Origin: Chryseobacterium oryzae
GTDB taxonomy: Bacteria; Bacteroidota; Bacteroidia; Flavobacteriales; Weeksellaceae
Length of the DNA stretch: 64,000 nt
NCBI RefSeq assembly: GCF_022811665.1
Contig: NZ_CP094529.1
Location: 1,488,001 to 1,552,000, forward strand
Direction: 5' to 3'
Shown one piece after another: positions 36,446 to 45,421 of this stretch (positions within the stretch are counted from its first letter, which is position 1; each line of letters starts with the position of its first letter). The notes beneath the pieces are model-generated. The model did no database searches. It worked only from the letters and a program-made list of their open reading frames with translations, and was not told the origin of the DNA. The translations under genes were made by a program, and so were the position numbers.

Positions 36446-38929
36446 TTATTTCATTTTTAAAATATAAGTTTTCCCTGCTTCTGTCGGCAAATCGTAGATG
36501 AATCTTTTGTTGGTTGCCGGTTGTTTGTCAGTTGTTGGCTTTGTGTCATTCAGTTTGGCTTCTGGCGAAATCAGAGGTTTTTTGATATTTGGAATTTCAA
36601 AAAAAGGATTTGGGTTTTTGCCATCGGCTTTGTTCAGTTGTAGATTCCCTAAAAGTTGAATTTCATTAGGAACTCTTAGTCTGCAATTGCCTCCGAGTGT
36701 TGATTTTATCTTGATTTCTTTGGCTTTGTTATTTTCCCAGACGAGGCTCACCTCAAAGCCACCATAGGCTCTAAGTCCGGTAATTTTCCCGTTTTTCCAT
36801 TCGTCAGGAAGCGCCGGAAGAACATCGATAAAGCCATTCTGAGTTTGCAAAAGCATCTCGGTAATCCCGGAAGTGCAACCGAAATTTCCATCTATCTGGA
36901 ATGGCGGATGCGCATCAAAAAGGTTGGCATAAGTTCCGCCTTTTTCGCCCCAACCATCTTTTTCTACGAGCGTTAATTGGTCTTTGATTAATTTATTGGC
37001 GTGGTTACCATCCAGCAATTTTGCCCAGAGATTTACCTTCCAACCCATACTCCAACCTGTGGAAACATCGCCACGATGGAGCAAAACAGTTTTGGCAGCC
37101 TCCAACAATTCTGGCGTTGTAAAAGGATTGATTTGATTGGAAGGGAAAAGTCCGTACAGATGCGAAACGTGCCTGTGGTTGTCATCCGGGTTGTCCCAAT
37201 CTTCTGCCCATTCCTGCAACTGGCCGTATCTTCCGATTTTCATCGGTTGTAATTTTGAAAGGATTTTGTCCCAAACCGGGATTTTTTCTGAATCAAAATT
37301 TAAAATCTCCGCTGCTTTTTTAGTTTTGGAAAACAAGTCGAACATTAACTGATTATCCATCGTGTTTCCGGCTGCCAAAGCGCTTCCCTGGTGCCCCTTC
37401 GGAATATTTTCGGGAGACATGGACGGACTAACCACCAGCCAATGATGCGTCGGCTCTTCAATTAAAAAATCTTCGTAAAACTGAGTCGCAGATTTCAGGA
37501 CCGGATAAATGGATTTGAGATAGTTTTTGTCCCCGCTGTACAGATATCTTTCCCAAAGATGTTGCGATAGCCAAGCCCCTCCCAAAGGCCACAGCCCGGC
37601 ATTGGCGAAGTCTATAACACCAGTAATGCGCCAAATATCGGTGTTATGATGGGCTACCCAACCACGGCTTTTGTACATTACTTTTGCCGTTTCTTTCCCA
37701 GATTCGCTCAGATCTTTTATCATCTCAATCAGTGGCTCGTGCATCTCGGGAAGATTGGTTTTTTCGGATGGCCAGTAATTCATCTCTGCATTGATGTTGA
37801 TGGTATACTTGCTGTCCCAAACCGGTTTGTTAGAGTTGTTCCAAATCCCTTGCAGATTGGCAGGCTGACCGCCAGGTTGAGATGAAGAAATCAATAAATA
37901 TCGTCCAAATTGGTAGTACAGCGAAATGAGTTCGGGGTCGTAGGTTTTTGCAAAGTTTTTTACCCGAATATCGGTGGGTTGTTTTGCCGCTTCGGAGGTT
38001 CCTAAATCAAAATAGACTCTTTTAAAATATTTCTGATAAACACTCAGATGATTTTCCAGTAAAGTTTTATAGGTCTTGCGCTCTGCTTCTACAATGTATT
38101 TTTTGCTTTTGGAAACCTCATCAGTATCCAGAGTTTTGTAATTGGTAAAGTTGGTTGCAATAGAAATTAATATTGTTACTTCGTCAGCATTGCTTACAGA
38201 AATTCCTTTTTCTGAAACAGAAGTTTTTCCACCTTTATTGATGATTTTTGCCAATGCATTGAATTTCACCTGCCCCGGAACGCCGTCTAATGTTGAAGAC
38301 AATCCGTCCATTTGCAGAGTGTTGGCATTAATGGCTTTGCTGTTTTTTTTGAGTTCGCCATCAAAATTAGCTTTGAAACTGAGTGCGTTTCTATGGTCAG
38401 AACTTAGTCTGATAACCATTACATGATCCGGAATCGAAGCGAAAATTTCTCTTTTAAAATTAATTCCGTTAGAAGTAAATGTCGTTGTGGCAATGGCTTT
38501 TTCGATATCTAATTCCCTGTAATAATTTTTAACATCATTAAGATTACTGAAATCGAGTATAAAATCACCAATATTCTGGAATGCCGAGCCGTGAAGTGAT
38601 TTTGCCGTTAAGCCTTTGTCCGCAAGGATCTGAGCTCTTTTATAATTCCCGTTAAATAAATAATAACGGATAGAATCCAGAACTTTTGGGCCGTCAAGAT
38701 TATCATTCCGGGATGGGCCGCCCGACCAGAATGTCCCTTCGTTCAGCTGAAGTTTCTCCCGGGCAGGATTGCCAAAAACCATAGCGGCAATCTTACCGTT
38801 CCCAATTGGCAAAGCCTCTACCCATTGAGCCGCTGGCTTATCGTACCACAACTTATTTTTCCCTTTTTGGGCAAAGGAAAACAGGCTGATAAGCAAGCTA
38901 ATGATGAGTATGGAAGGTTTGGCGTTCAT
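36446..38929 (-). CDS. GH95 glycosidase, predicted alpha-L-galactosidase
   Basis: Inverting family; members are alpha-L-fucosidases or alpha-L-galactosidases. The protein has 827 residues with a signal peptide ending near SFAQ. The N-terminal beta region (about 25-290) begins WYDKPAAQWVEALPIGNG, and an alpha/alpha barrel follows. Catalytic residues by motif are N378 and N380 (TININAEMNYWP), E507 (SPSMSPEN) and D680 (FQIDGNFG). At residue 376, two before N378, there is Thr; fucosidases such as AfcA have His there, while the Bacteroides ovatus xylan-locus alpha-L-galactosidase has Thr. That and the locus suggest removal of L-galactose from complex xylan. A low-complexity charged linker (about 790-808) precedes the C-terminus. 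It lies 17 nt after exuT. Confidence 0.88.
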   Translation of the reverse strand: MNAKPSILIISLLISLFSFAQKGKNKLWYDKPAAQWVEALPIGNGKIAAMVFGNPAREKLQLNEGTFWSGGPSRNDNLDGPKVLDSIRYYLFNGNYKRAQILADKGLTAKSLHGSAFQNIGDFILDFSNLNDVKNYYRELDIEKAIATTTFTSNGINFKREIFASIPDHVMVIRLSSDHRNALSFKANFDGELKKNSKAINANTLQMDGLSSTLDGVPGQVKFNALAKIINKGGKTSVSEKGISVSNADEVTILISIATNFTNYKTLDTDEVSKSKKYIVEAERKTYKTLLENHLSVYQKYFKRVYFDLGTSEAAKQPTDIRVKNFAKTYDPELISLYYQFGRYLLISSSQPGGQPANLQGIWNNSNKPVWDSKYTININAEMNYWPSEKTNLPEMHEPLIEMIKDLSESGKETAKVMYKSRGWVAHHNTDIWRITGVIDFANAGLWPLGGAWLSQHLWERYLYSGDKNYLKSIYPVLKSATQFYEDFLIEEPTHHWLVVSPSMSPENIPKGHQGSALAAGNTMDNQLMFDLFSKTKKAAEILNFDSEKIPVWDKILSKLQPMKIGRYGQLQEWAEDWDNPDDNHRHVSHLYGLFPSNQINPFTTPELLEAAKTVLLHRGDVSTGWSMGWKVNLWAKLLDGNHANKLIKDQLTLVEKDGWGEKGGTYANLFDAHPPFQIDGNFGCTSGITEMLLQTQNGFIDVLPALPDEWKNGKITGLRAYGGFEVSLVWENNKAKEIKIKSTLGGNCRLRVPNEIQLLGNLQLNKADGKNPNPFFEIPNIKKPLISPEAKLNDTKPTTDKQPATNKRFIYDLPTEAGKTYILKMK

Positions 38930-38946
38930 TGGATATCAATATAGAT

Positions 38947-40221
38947 TTAAGTCATTTTTTTCCTATTAATCAACCAAATAATTCCCCACGCAGCGATGTA
39001 AGAAATTCCGGCGATGAAAAATATAATATTATAACCACCGTTGATATTACCTGCTTTTTTGAAGGTATCCAAAATAATCCCGATGAAAAGTGGAAACAAA
39101 ATTCCTGCAGCAGAACCGAGCATTCCTCCAAATCCAATCACAGAACTGACATAATTATTCGGTAATTTGTCTCCAACTGTCGTCATCAGATTGGCGCCCC
39201 AACCTTGGTGTGCTGCTGTGGCAAAGGCAATGACAATGGTAATCAGCCACATATTTTCGACATATTTGGAGAACATTACCGGAACAACCATCAGTGCAAA
39301 TAATAGCATCGTAAAACTTCTGGCTCTGCCAATTGCCCAGCCTTTTTTGATTAAATAGGAAGACAGATATCCGCCGCCAATACTGCCGATGGTAGTGCCA
39401 CTATAAATTATGATAAGCGGGATGGACGGCTTGGTTAAATCCATTTTGAAAACGTCTGCAAAGTAGGCAGGAAGCCAAAACATAAAGAAATACCAAATGG
39501 GATCCGTTAGGATTTTCCCAATCGCGAAAGTCCAGGTGACTTTGTATTTCAGCAGTTCAGATAACGGAACTTTGGACTGTTCTTCAGTTTTGCCTTGTTG
39601 GTCGCTTTTTATATATTCTAATTCTTCTTTGCTTATATTCTTTGATTTTTCAGGGATTTTATAAAATCTCCACCAAAGTAAAATCCAAAATAATCCAAGA
39701 GCACCAATCCATACAAAAGTTTCTCGCCAGCCGTAATGCCCCAAAATATACGGTACAAGAAGTGGCGCCAAAATCGCACCAACGGTAGCTCCTGAATTGA
39801 AAATCCCCGTCGCCAAAGCTCTTTCTTTTTTAGGAAACCACTCGGCAACCGATTTGATGGCAGCTGGGAAATTTCCGGCTTCGCTGATTCCCAATGTGCT
39901 TCTTGCTATAATAAATCCAACCGTACTTTTCACAAAACCATGACCAATAGAGGCTAAACTCCAGACAATCAGAGAAACCGCATAACCAATTTTGGTTCCG
40001 AATCTGTCGATAAAGCGACCCATTGCCAGATAACCAATCGCATAAGTGGTGGTGAATGCCATCACAATGTAACTGTAATCTTTCTCATCCCAATGGAATT
40101 CTTTTTCCAAAACAGGCTTTAGCAATCCCATCACCTGCCTGTCGAGGTAATTGATGGTGGTGGCGAGAAATACCAGAGACAGCATAAACCATCTTAGGTT
40201 TTGGTTTTTTGGCGCTTGCAT
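38947..40221 (-). CDS. exuT: Hexuronate transporter, MFS anion:cation symporter family (ExuT-like)
   Basis: Inner-membrane carrier of 424 residues with 12 predicted helices. The N-terminus has the ACS-family pattern LATTINYLDRQVMGLLKP. MGRFIDRFGTKIGYA is the MFS loop motif between helices 2 and 3, and GISEAGNFPAAIKSVAEWFPKKERALATGIFNSGATVGAILAP is the typical hexuronate-transporter core when read in overlapping parts. It is directly adjacent (0 nt) to eda and part of the uxu/uxa gene set, so glucuronate (or methylglucuronate) released by GH67/GH115 is the likely substrate. Confidence 0.9.
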   Translation of the reverse strand: MQAPKNQNLRWFMLSLVFLATTINYLDRQVMGLLKPVLEKEFHWDEKDYSYIVMAFTTTYAIGYLAMGRFIDRFGTKIGYAVSLIVWSLASIGHGFVKSTVGFIIARSTLGISEAGNFPAAIKSVAEWFPKKERALATGIFNSGATVGAILAPLLVPYILGHYGWRETFVWIGALGLFWILLWWRFYKIPEKSKNISKEELEYIKSDQQGKTEEQSKVPLSELLKYKVTWTFAIGKILTDPIWYFFMFWLPAYFADVFKMDLTKPSIPLIIIYSGTTIGSIGGGYLSSYLIKKGWAIGRARSFTMLLFALMVVPVMFSKYVENMWLITIVIAFATAAHQGWGANLMTTVGDKLPNNYVSSVIGFGGMLGSAAGILFPLFIGIILDTFKKAGNINGGYNIIFFIAGISYIAAWGIIWLINRKKMT

Positions 40222-40857
40222 TTAGTTTTGATTTAGTTGATGTAACAATTGTTTTACGGTGGACGTCAGCTCTTCCGCCACTACGTCTTTTTTCACCAAC
40301 GCACTTCCCAATCCGACGGCACAAACGCCGCCGCTGAGCCACTCATTAATGTCATTAACATCAGTAGAAACGCCGCCTGTTATCATAAATTCCATTTCTG
40401 GGAAGAGCGGTTGTATGGATTTAACATACTTTTTTCCGACCACATCACCAGGGAAAATCTTCACCATACGAATCCCGTTTTGAAAGGCAATATTGACTTC
40501 TGAAGGCGTAAAGCATCCCGGAATTAAAAGGATATTCTGAGCGAGTGCGTGCTTTACCAATTCGTCAGAAATAACAGGTGTAATGATAAAATCTGCTTTC
40601 GCTGCAACAAAATCATCCAATTCTTTCGGGTTCTTTACCGTTCCGATTCCGAGTAAAAGTCCTGGAAATTCGGTGGAAGCAATCGTCTTCAGTTTTGTGA
40701 AATTTTCTAAAGCCTGAGCACCGCGATTGGTATATTCGATAGCGCGGATTCCTGCGTCGTACAAGGCTTTAACAATTGTTTTGGAAACTTCAAAAGCGTC
40801 ATTGTAAAACAAAGGAACAATCTTTTGGTTCTTTATGGTTTGGAGTATAGGGTTCAT
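40222..40857 (-). CDS. eda: KDPG / 4-hydroxy-2-oxoglutarate aldolase
   Basis: Cytoplasmic class I aldolase splitting 2-keto-3-deoxy-6-phosphogluconate into pyruvate and glyceraldehyde-3-phosphate, the last step of the glucuronate pathway. The protein has 211 residues. The Schiff-base lysine is K133 (GIRMVKIFPGD), and the catalytic glutamate is E41 in AIEYTNRG. Phosphate-binding GGV (about 158-160) is intact. The start codon overlaps the kdgK stop by 4 nt (ATGA), so the two are translationally coupled. Confidence 0.95.
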   Translation of the reverse strand: MNPILQTIKNQKIVPLFYNDAFEVSKTIVKALYDAGIRAIEYTNRGAQALENFTKLKTIASTEFPGLLLGIGTVKNPKELDDFVAAKADFIITPVISDELVKHALAQNILLIPGCFTPSEVNIAFQNGIRMVKIFPGDVVGKKYVKSIQPLFPEMEFMITGGVSTDVNDINEWLSGGVCAVGLGSALVKKDVVAEELTSTVKQLLHQLNQN

Positions 40858-41861
40858 CGTTTTTCGATATTAATAGTTTCGTCAATGGTATCGCCTTTTA
40901 CAAACAATTTTTGGAAAGCGACTTTTGTGGCATCTTCTAAAATCTGTTGAGAAAGATTTTCTTTTAAAAAGCCGTGGATTAAGGCTGCCATAAAAGAATC
41001 GCCGCTGCCTACACGTTCTTCAATTTTATCAGAATGGTATTGTTGGGAAGTCAATAATTGACCTTCTGAATACAACGTTGCATAATAATCAACGCCATCG
41101 CCTTGCGTAAAACGGAACGTATTGGCAACCGTTTCTACATTGGGATATTGGTTTTGAATTTCTATAGCTGATTTTTCGGCCTGCTTTGTTAAATTTTCGT
41201 CATCAAAATTTCCATTAAGCTGATAGTCAATCGGGATTTCTAAAAACTGCTGAATTGACCAGATATTCCCCATCAAAACAGTCACAAATGGCATCAGATT
41301 TTTAATTTTTTCTGCTGGATTTTTGCCCTGCCAAAGCGTAGCACGATAATTCAAATCCAAGGAAACTCGGATGTTTCTTGATGCTGCTTCTTTCATCAAT
41401 TCCAGACATTTTTGGTAAGCATTTTCACTTAAAGCCGGTGTAATGGTACTGATGTGAAGCCATTTAACATTTGAGAAAATATCATCCAAATGGTTTTGAG
41501 AAAAATCAGACTCAGAAAAGACGGAAGGAAAACGGTCGTAAATGACCTGAGCGTGTTGCATATCACCATCAGAAGACAAATAGAATGAGCCAATTCTCCC
41601 TTTGCTTTTCTCCGCAATTATTTCAAATCCTTTGTTTTGAAGCTGATTTTGAAGCTGTTGCCCTAAAAAATTTTCGGGTAAAACAGAATATAGTTTTACT
41701 GGATTTTTCCATTGTGCCAAAGCAGAAGCTACATTGTACTCTGCACCCCCGACATAGATTTTCATAGACTGTTCATTCAGCCAATTTCCTTCCGAATCCG
41801 GTGCAAAATGGAGCAACAATTCTCCAAAACATAAGATTTTATCTGAAGTTTCGTGCGTCAT
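40854..41861 (-). CDS. kdgK: 2-keto-3-deoxygluconate kinase (PfkB family)
   Basis: Phosphorylates KDG made by UxuA. The protein has 335 residues. The first PfkB signature is in YVGGAEYNVASALAQ (36-50), and the second is in RVGSGDSFMAALIHG with the catalytic base D288. The N-terminal CFGELLLHFAP is typical of KDG kinases. It lies between uxaC (3 nt) and eda (4-nt overlap). Confidence 0.93.
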   Translation of the reverse strand: MTHETSDKILCFGELLLHFAPDSEGNWLNEQSMKIYVGGAEYNVASALAQWKNPVKLYSVLPENFLGQQLQNQLQNKGFEIIAEKSKGRIGSFYLSSDGDMQHAQVIYDRFPSVFSESDFSQNHLDDIFSNVKWLHISTITPALSENAYQKCLELMKEAASRNIRVSLDLNYRATLWQGKNPAEKIKNLMPFVTVLMGNIWSIQQFLEIPIDYQLNGNFDDENLTKQAEKSAIEIQNQYPNVETVANTFRFTQGDGVDYYATLYSEGQLLTSQQYHSDKIEERVGSGDSFMAALIHGFLKENLSQQILEDATKVAFQKLFVKGDTIDETINIEKR

Positions 41862-41864
41862 TTT

Positions 41865-43283
41865 TTAAAAATTAAAATAATCTTTAGCATTGTTATAACA
41901 GATATCCTGAATGATTTTCCCTACCCATTCTTCGTCATTGGGCAACAAACCCCGCTCCATCTCGCTGCCAAACATATTACACAAAAGTCTTCTGAAATAA
42001 TCGTGACGAGAGAAAGACAACAAACTTCTGGAATCCGTTAGCATTCCGACAAAAGTGCTGATAAGACCAATGTTCGACAATGTATTCATCTGCTTTTTCA
42101 TACCGTCCAACTGGTCCAAAAACCACCAGGCTGCACCGAACTGAACTTTAGATTTGATGCCAGCTTCATTGAAATTCCCTGCTAAAGAAGCCAAAACCTC
42201 GTTATAAGTAGAATTAAGGTTATAAATAATGGTTTTTGTGAGTTGACCGGACGAATTGAGCTCATCCAAAAGAACGCTCATTCTTTGGGCAAAATATTGA
42301 TCGCCAATCGCATCGTAACCCGCATTAATTCCGATTTTCCTTAACATATCAGAATTATTATTTCTGGTGGCTCCCACGTGAAATTGCTGCACCCAGCCTT
42401 TTTCGTGATACATTTTGCAGAGTTCTTTCAAGAGATATCCACAAAGCGCTTCTGGGTTGGAAAAGGTTTTGGTGTTGCCTTTTAGAAAGTCAGCAAATTC
42501 GGTTTCAAGATTATGGTTCCAAAGTGTGGTATCCGGGAAATATTCGAATCCGTGGTCGGCAACTTTTGCGCCAGATTCGGCAAAATATTGGATTCTCGAC
42601 TGTAAAGCATTCAGCAAATCAGAAGCAGATTCGATTGTAACGCCACAGACACTTTCTAGTTTTTTGATGCCCGAAAGATAGTGTTCCGGATTAATGATAT
42701 AGATGTAAACATCCGGACGAAATGCCGGTAAAACAGCCGTTTCAAAACTACTGCTTTTTAAGGCTTTATGATAGGCTAAATCATCGGCAGGATCGTCGGT
42801 CGTACAAAGTGTCGTGACCTTAAAATTCCTAATTATCGATTGCGGTAAAAAATCTGCCGTCTGCAAGCGTTCATTCATCTGATGATAAATAGAATCTGCA
42901 TTTTTTGGCGAAAGATACTCTTGGATTCCGAAAGGGTTTTTAAGCTCTAGATGTGTCCAATGAAACAAAGGATTCCTAAGCGTATTTGGCAATACTTCTG
43001 CCCATTTTTGGAATTTTTCAAAATCTGAGGTTTTCCCGGAAATGAATGATTCATCAATACCAAAATTCCGCATTGCACGCCATTTATAATGGTCGCCATC
43101 CAACCAAATTGCCGTTGGAGAACGGAAATTTTGATTGTTAGAAATCACATCCGGCTCCAGATGATTGTGATAATCAATAATTGGCATCTCTTTAGCATAG
43201 CCGAAATAGAGATTCTCAGCCTTTTGGGATTCCAATAAAAATGATTCTCCGAAAACTTCTTTAGGATTAATGAAATTGCTCAT
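41865..43283 (-). CDS. uxaC: Glucuronate isomerase
   Basis: First step of cytoplasmic glucuronate use: D-glucuronate to D-fructuronate (or galacturonate to tagaturonate). The protein has 472 residues, normal length. The amidohydrolase-like metal site begins with H39 and H41 in IIDYHNHLEPD. CTTDDPADDL, WVQQFHVGATRNNN and SFSRHDYFRRLLCN are family blocks. The gene is 31 nt after the short-chain reductase gene and 3 nt before kdgK. Confidence 0.96.
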   Translation of the reverse strand: MSNFINPKEVFGESFLLESQKAENLYFGYAKEMPIIDYHNHLEPDVISNNQNFRSPTAIWLDGDHYKWRAMRNFGIDESFISGKTSDFEKFQKWAEVLPNTLRNPLFHWTHLELKNPFGIQEYLSPKNADSIYHQMNERLQTADFLPQSIIRNFKVTTLCTTDDPADDLAYHKALKSSSFETAVLPAFRPDVYIYIINPEHYLSGIKKLESVCGVTIESASDLLNALQSRIQYFAESGAKVADHGFEYFPDTTLWNHNLETEFADFLKGNTKTFSNPEALCGYLLKELCKMYHEKGWVQQFHVGATRNNNSDMLRKIGINAGYDAIGDQYFAQRMSVLLDELNSSGQLTKTIIYNLNSTYNEVLASLAGNFNEAGIKSKVQFGAAWWFLDQLDGMKKQMNTLSNIGLISTFVGMLTDSRSLLSFSRHDYFRRLLCNMFGSEMERGLLPNDEEWVGKIIQDICYNNAKDYFNF

Positions 43284-43314
43284 TTTAAATTATTAATCTG
43301 AAACTTAATTAAAA

Positions 43315-44130
43315 TTACACCCCGCTAAATGCGCTGAAACCACCATCAACAGGCAATAAAGCACCGGTGATAAAGCTTGCAGCGTCGGAGCATAGAAATT
43401 GAACAGCACCGTTGAGTTCTTCCACTTCACCAAATCGTTGCATCGGCGTTTTGGCAATTACTTTCTTGCTTCGGTCGGTTAAAGAACCATCGGGATTCAG
43501 GAGAATTGCGCGGTTTTGGTCGCCAATAAAAAATCCGGGTGCCACGGCATTAACTCTTATTTTATCCCCGAATTTCAGAGCAACATCAGAAGCCAGCCAT
43601 TGTGTAAAATTGGTAATAGCCGATTTCGCTGCCGAATAGCCAGCGACTCTAGTAATCGCAGAATAAGCCGCCATAGACGAAATATTGACAATACTGCCGC
43701 TGCCCTGCTCCGCCATTACTTTCCCAAAAACGTAGCTCGGATACACCGTTCCGTTGATGTTAAGATCCGTGACCTCATCCCATCCGTCCATATTCATATC
43801 AAAAAACGATTGGTTGGGCGACAAAGTCGCAGTTGGGATATTTCCGCCGGCAATATTGAGGAGAATATCAATTTTACCGTATTTTTCAAGGATTTTTTTC
43901 GAGGCATTTTCCAGACTTTCCAAATTGAGAACATTGGCTTCAACCGCCAAGGCATCGCCACCAGAATCTGTGAGTTCTTTTATACAGGTGTCAAGCGTTT
44001 TCTGATTTCGTCCCAAAGCAACCACTTTTGCACCTGCTTTAACAAAACTTTTTGCAAGACTGCCACCCAAAACGCCCGAAGCACCGGTAATTACCGCAAC
44101 TTTGTTTTCAATACTAAACATTTCTTTCAT
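43315..44130 (-). CDS. uxuB: Short-chain dehydrogenase, probable D-mannonate oxidoreductase (fructuronate reductase)
   Basis: NAD(P)-dependent SDR of 271 residues. The nucleotide motif is TGASGVLGG (15-23), NNAG is replaced by NIAG (92-95), and the catalytic residues are S152, Y165 and K169. SDR enzymes of this type replace the long-chain UxuB in several bacteria (for example the Bacillus YjmF type). Being between uxuA and uxaC, it is placed to reduce fructuronate to mannonate, otherwise the one missing step. The alternative start MFSIENK at residue 4 is possible. The symbol denotes role rather than homology to E. coli UxuB. Confidence 0.82.
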   Translation of the reverse strand: MKEMFSIENKVAVITGASGVLGGSLAKSFVKAGAKVVALGRNQKTLDTCIKELTDSGGDALAVEANVLNLESLENASKKILEKYGKIDILLNIAGGNIPTATLSPNQSFFDMNMDGWDEVTDLNINGTVYPSYVFGKVMAEQGSGSIVNISSMAAYSAITRVAGYSAAKSAITNFTQWLASDVALKFGDKIRVNAVAPGFFIGDQNRAILLNPDGSLTDRSKKVIAKTPMQRFGEVEELNGAVQFLCSDAASFITGALLPVDGGFSAFSGV

Positions 44131-44166
44131 TTTTACTTTTCAATATTTATTCAAATCTGCAGCTTT

Positions 44167-45342
44167 TTATTCTTTATCTAATTCTGACCGCACTGCAGCC
44201 ATCACCCCTTCAATTTGACCCAATGCCAACATTCTTCCTAAGAATGAGTAGCCCGGATTATAGCCTTTGTCGATATCTTCGGTTAGAAGTCGGCCGTGGT
44301 CGATACGCATCGGTAAAGAAGGATTTTCTTTTTCAAATACTTTGATGACCTCAATCAATTGCCCTCTTCCGCCCAAATGATGCGCTTCGATAAAATCACC
44401 ATTATCAAAAACATTGGTGCTTCTCAGGTGCACAAACTTTGTTCTTGAAGCAAATTTTTGAGCCAGTTTTGGAACATCGTTGTTAAGATTTGCACTTAGT
44501 GAACCCGCACAGAATGTCAGTCCGTTATGTGGATTATCAACCGCATTGAGAAACCATTCGATGTCTTCTTCATTGGTAACGATTCTCGGTAATCCCAATA
44601 ATGCAAATGGCGGATCGTCGGGATGTACACACATTTGGATGCCCCAGGTTTCACAAACCGGCATTATTTTTTCGAGGAAATATTTTAGGTTTTCGCGAAG
44701 CTGGTTTTTATCAATCCCATCATACAGAGCCAATAAATTGTTGAACTTCTCAACCGGATTCAGTTCGCCTTCTTTGATATTCCCGTTGACAAAACCTTGC
44801 GTTTTTACAATCACAGAATCTATTAAATCATTGTTATCGTTTTCTGTCAAAGTATTTTTTAATTCCTCAACTTTATTAAGAATAGCCTGATTATAATCTT
44901 TTTCTGCGCCTTCTCTTTTCAGAATATGGATTTCGAAGTAGGCAAATTTGGCTTTGTCAAAATACAAAGACGATGAACCATCTTCCCACTGGTAAAAAAG
45001 GTCTGTTCTTGCCCAATCCAAAACCGGCATAAAGTTGTAACAAACTGTTGTTACGCCTGCTTTCCCCAGATTTTCGAGACTTTTGATATAATTCTCAATT
45101 AAAAAATCGCGGTCTTCCCCTCCGTATTTGATTGCCTCGCTCACCGGGAGACTTTCTACAACCGACCAACGAAGACCGTGATTTTCTATGTAATTTTTAT
45201 AATCTATAATCGCCTCCAAACTCCAGATTTCTCCGTTTGAAATATCGTGCAATGCAGAAACAATTCCTTCAACACCAATCTGGCGAAGTGTTTCTAATTT
45301 TATCTTATCTTTTTTGCCGAACCAGCGCCAAGTTTTTTCCAT
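44167..45342 (-). CDS. uxuA: Mannonate dehydratase
   Basis: Dehydrates D-mannonate to 2-keto-3-deoxygluconate in the cytoplasm. The protein has 391 residues, standard length. It opens with EKTWRWFGKKDKI. Family blocks are CYNFMPVLDWARTDL, MCVHPDDPPFALLGLPRIV, LTFCAGSLSA, FVHLRSTN and MRIDHGRLL, which carry the metal-binding Cys/His residues. It follows susD after a terminator-like hairpin, so expression may be partly uncoupled from susCD. Confidence 0.96.
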   Translation of the reverse strand: MEKTWRWFGKKDKIKLETLRQIGVEGIVSALHDISNGEIWSLEAIIDYKNYIENHGLRWSVVESLPVSEAIKYGGEDRDFLIENYIKSLENLGKAGVTTVCYNFMPVLDWARTDLFYQWEDGSSSLYFDKAKFAYFEIHILKREGAEKDYNQAILNKVEELKNTLTENDNNDLIDSVIVKTQGFVNGNIKEGELNPVEKFNNLLALYDGIDKNQLRENLKYFLEKIMPVCETWGIQMCVHPDDPPFALLGLPRIVTNEEDIEWFLNAVDNPHNGLTFCAGSLSANLNNDVPKLAQKFASRTKFVHLRSTNVFDNGDFIEAHHLGGRGQLIEVIKVFEKENPSLPMRIDHGRLLTEDIDKGYNPGYSFLGRMLALGQIEGVMAAVRSELDKE

Positions 45343-45349
45343 TATCTAA

Positions 45350-45391
45350 TCATAATTAAAACAAAGCAGGTGTAGTTAGCACCCACTTTGT
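45350..45391 (-). terminator. Terminator or attenuator between susD and uxuA
   Basis: Minus strand ACAAAGTGGGTG / CACCTGCTTTGT forms a 12-bp stem (two G.U pairs only possible in this direction) with a 7-nt loop, then TTTTAATT. The moderate U-tract suggests partial termination that lowers uxu gene expression relative to susCD. Confidence 0.65.
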
Positions 45392-45421
45392 AATGTTAAT
45401 AAGAATGTAAACTAATTTTAA

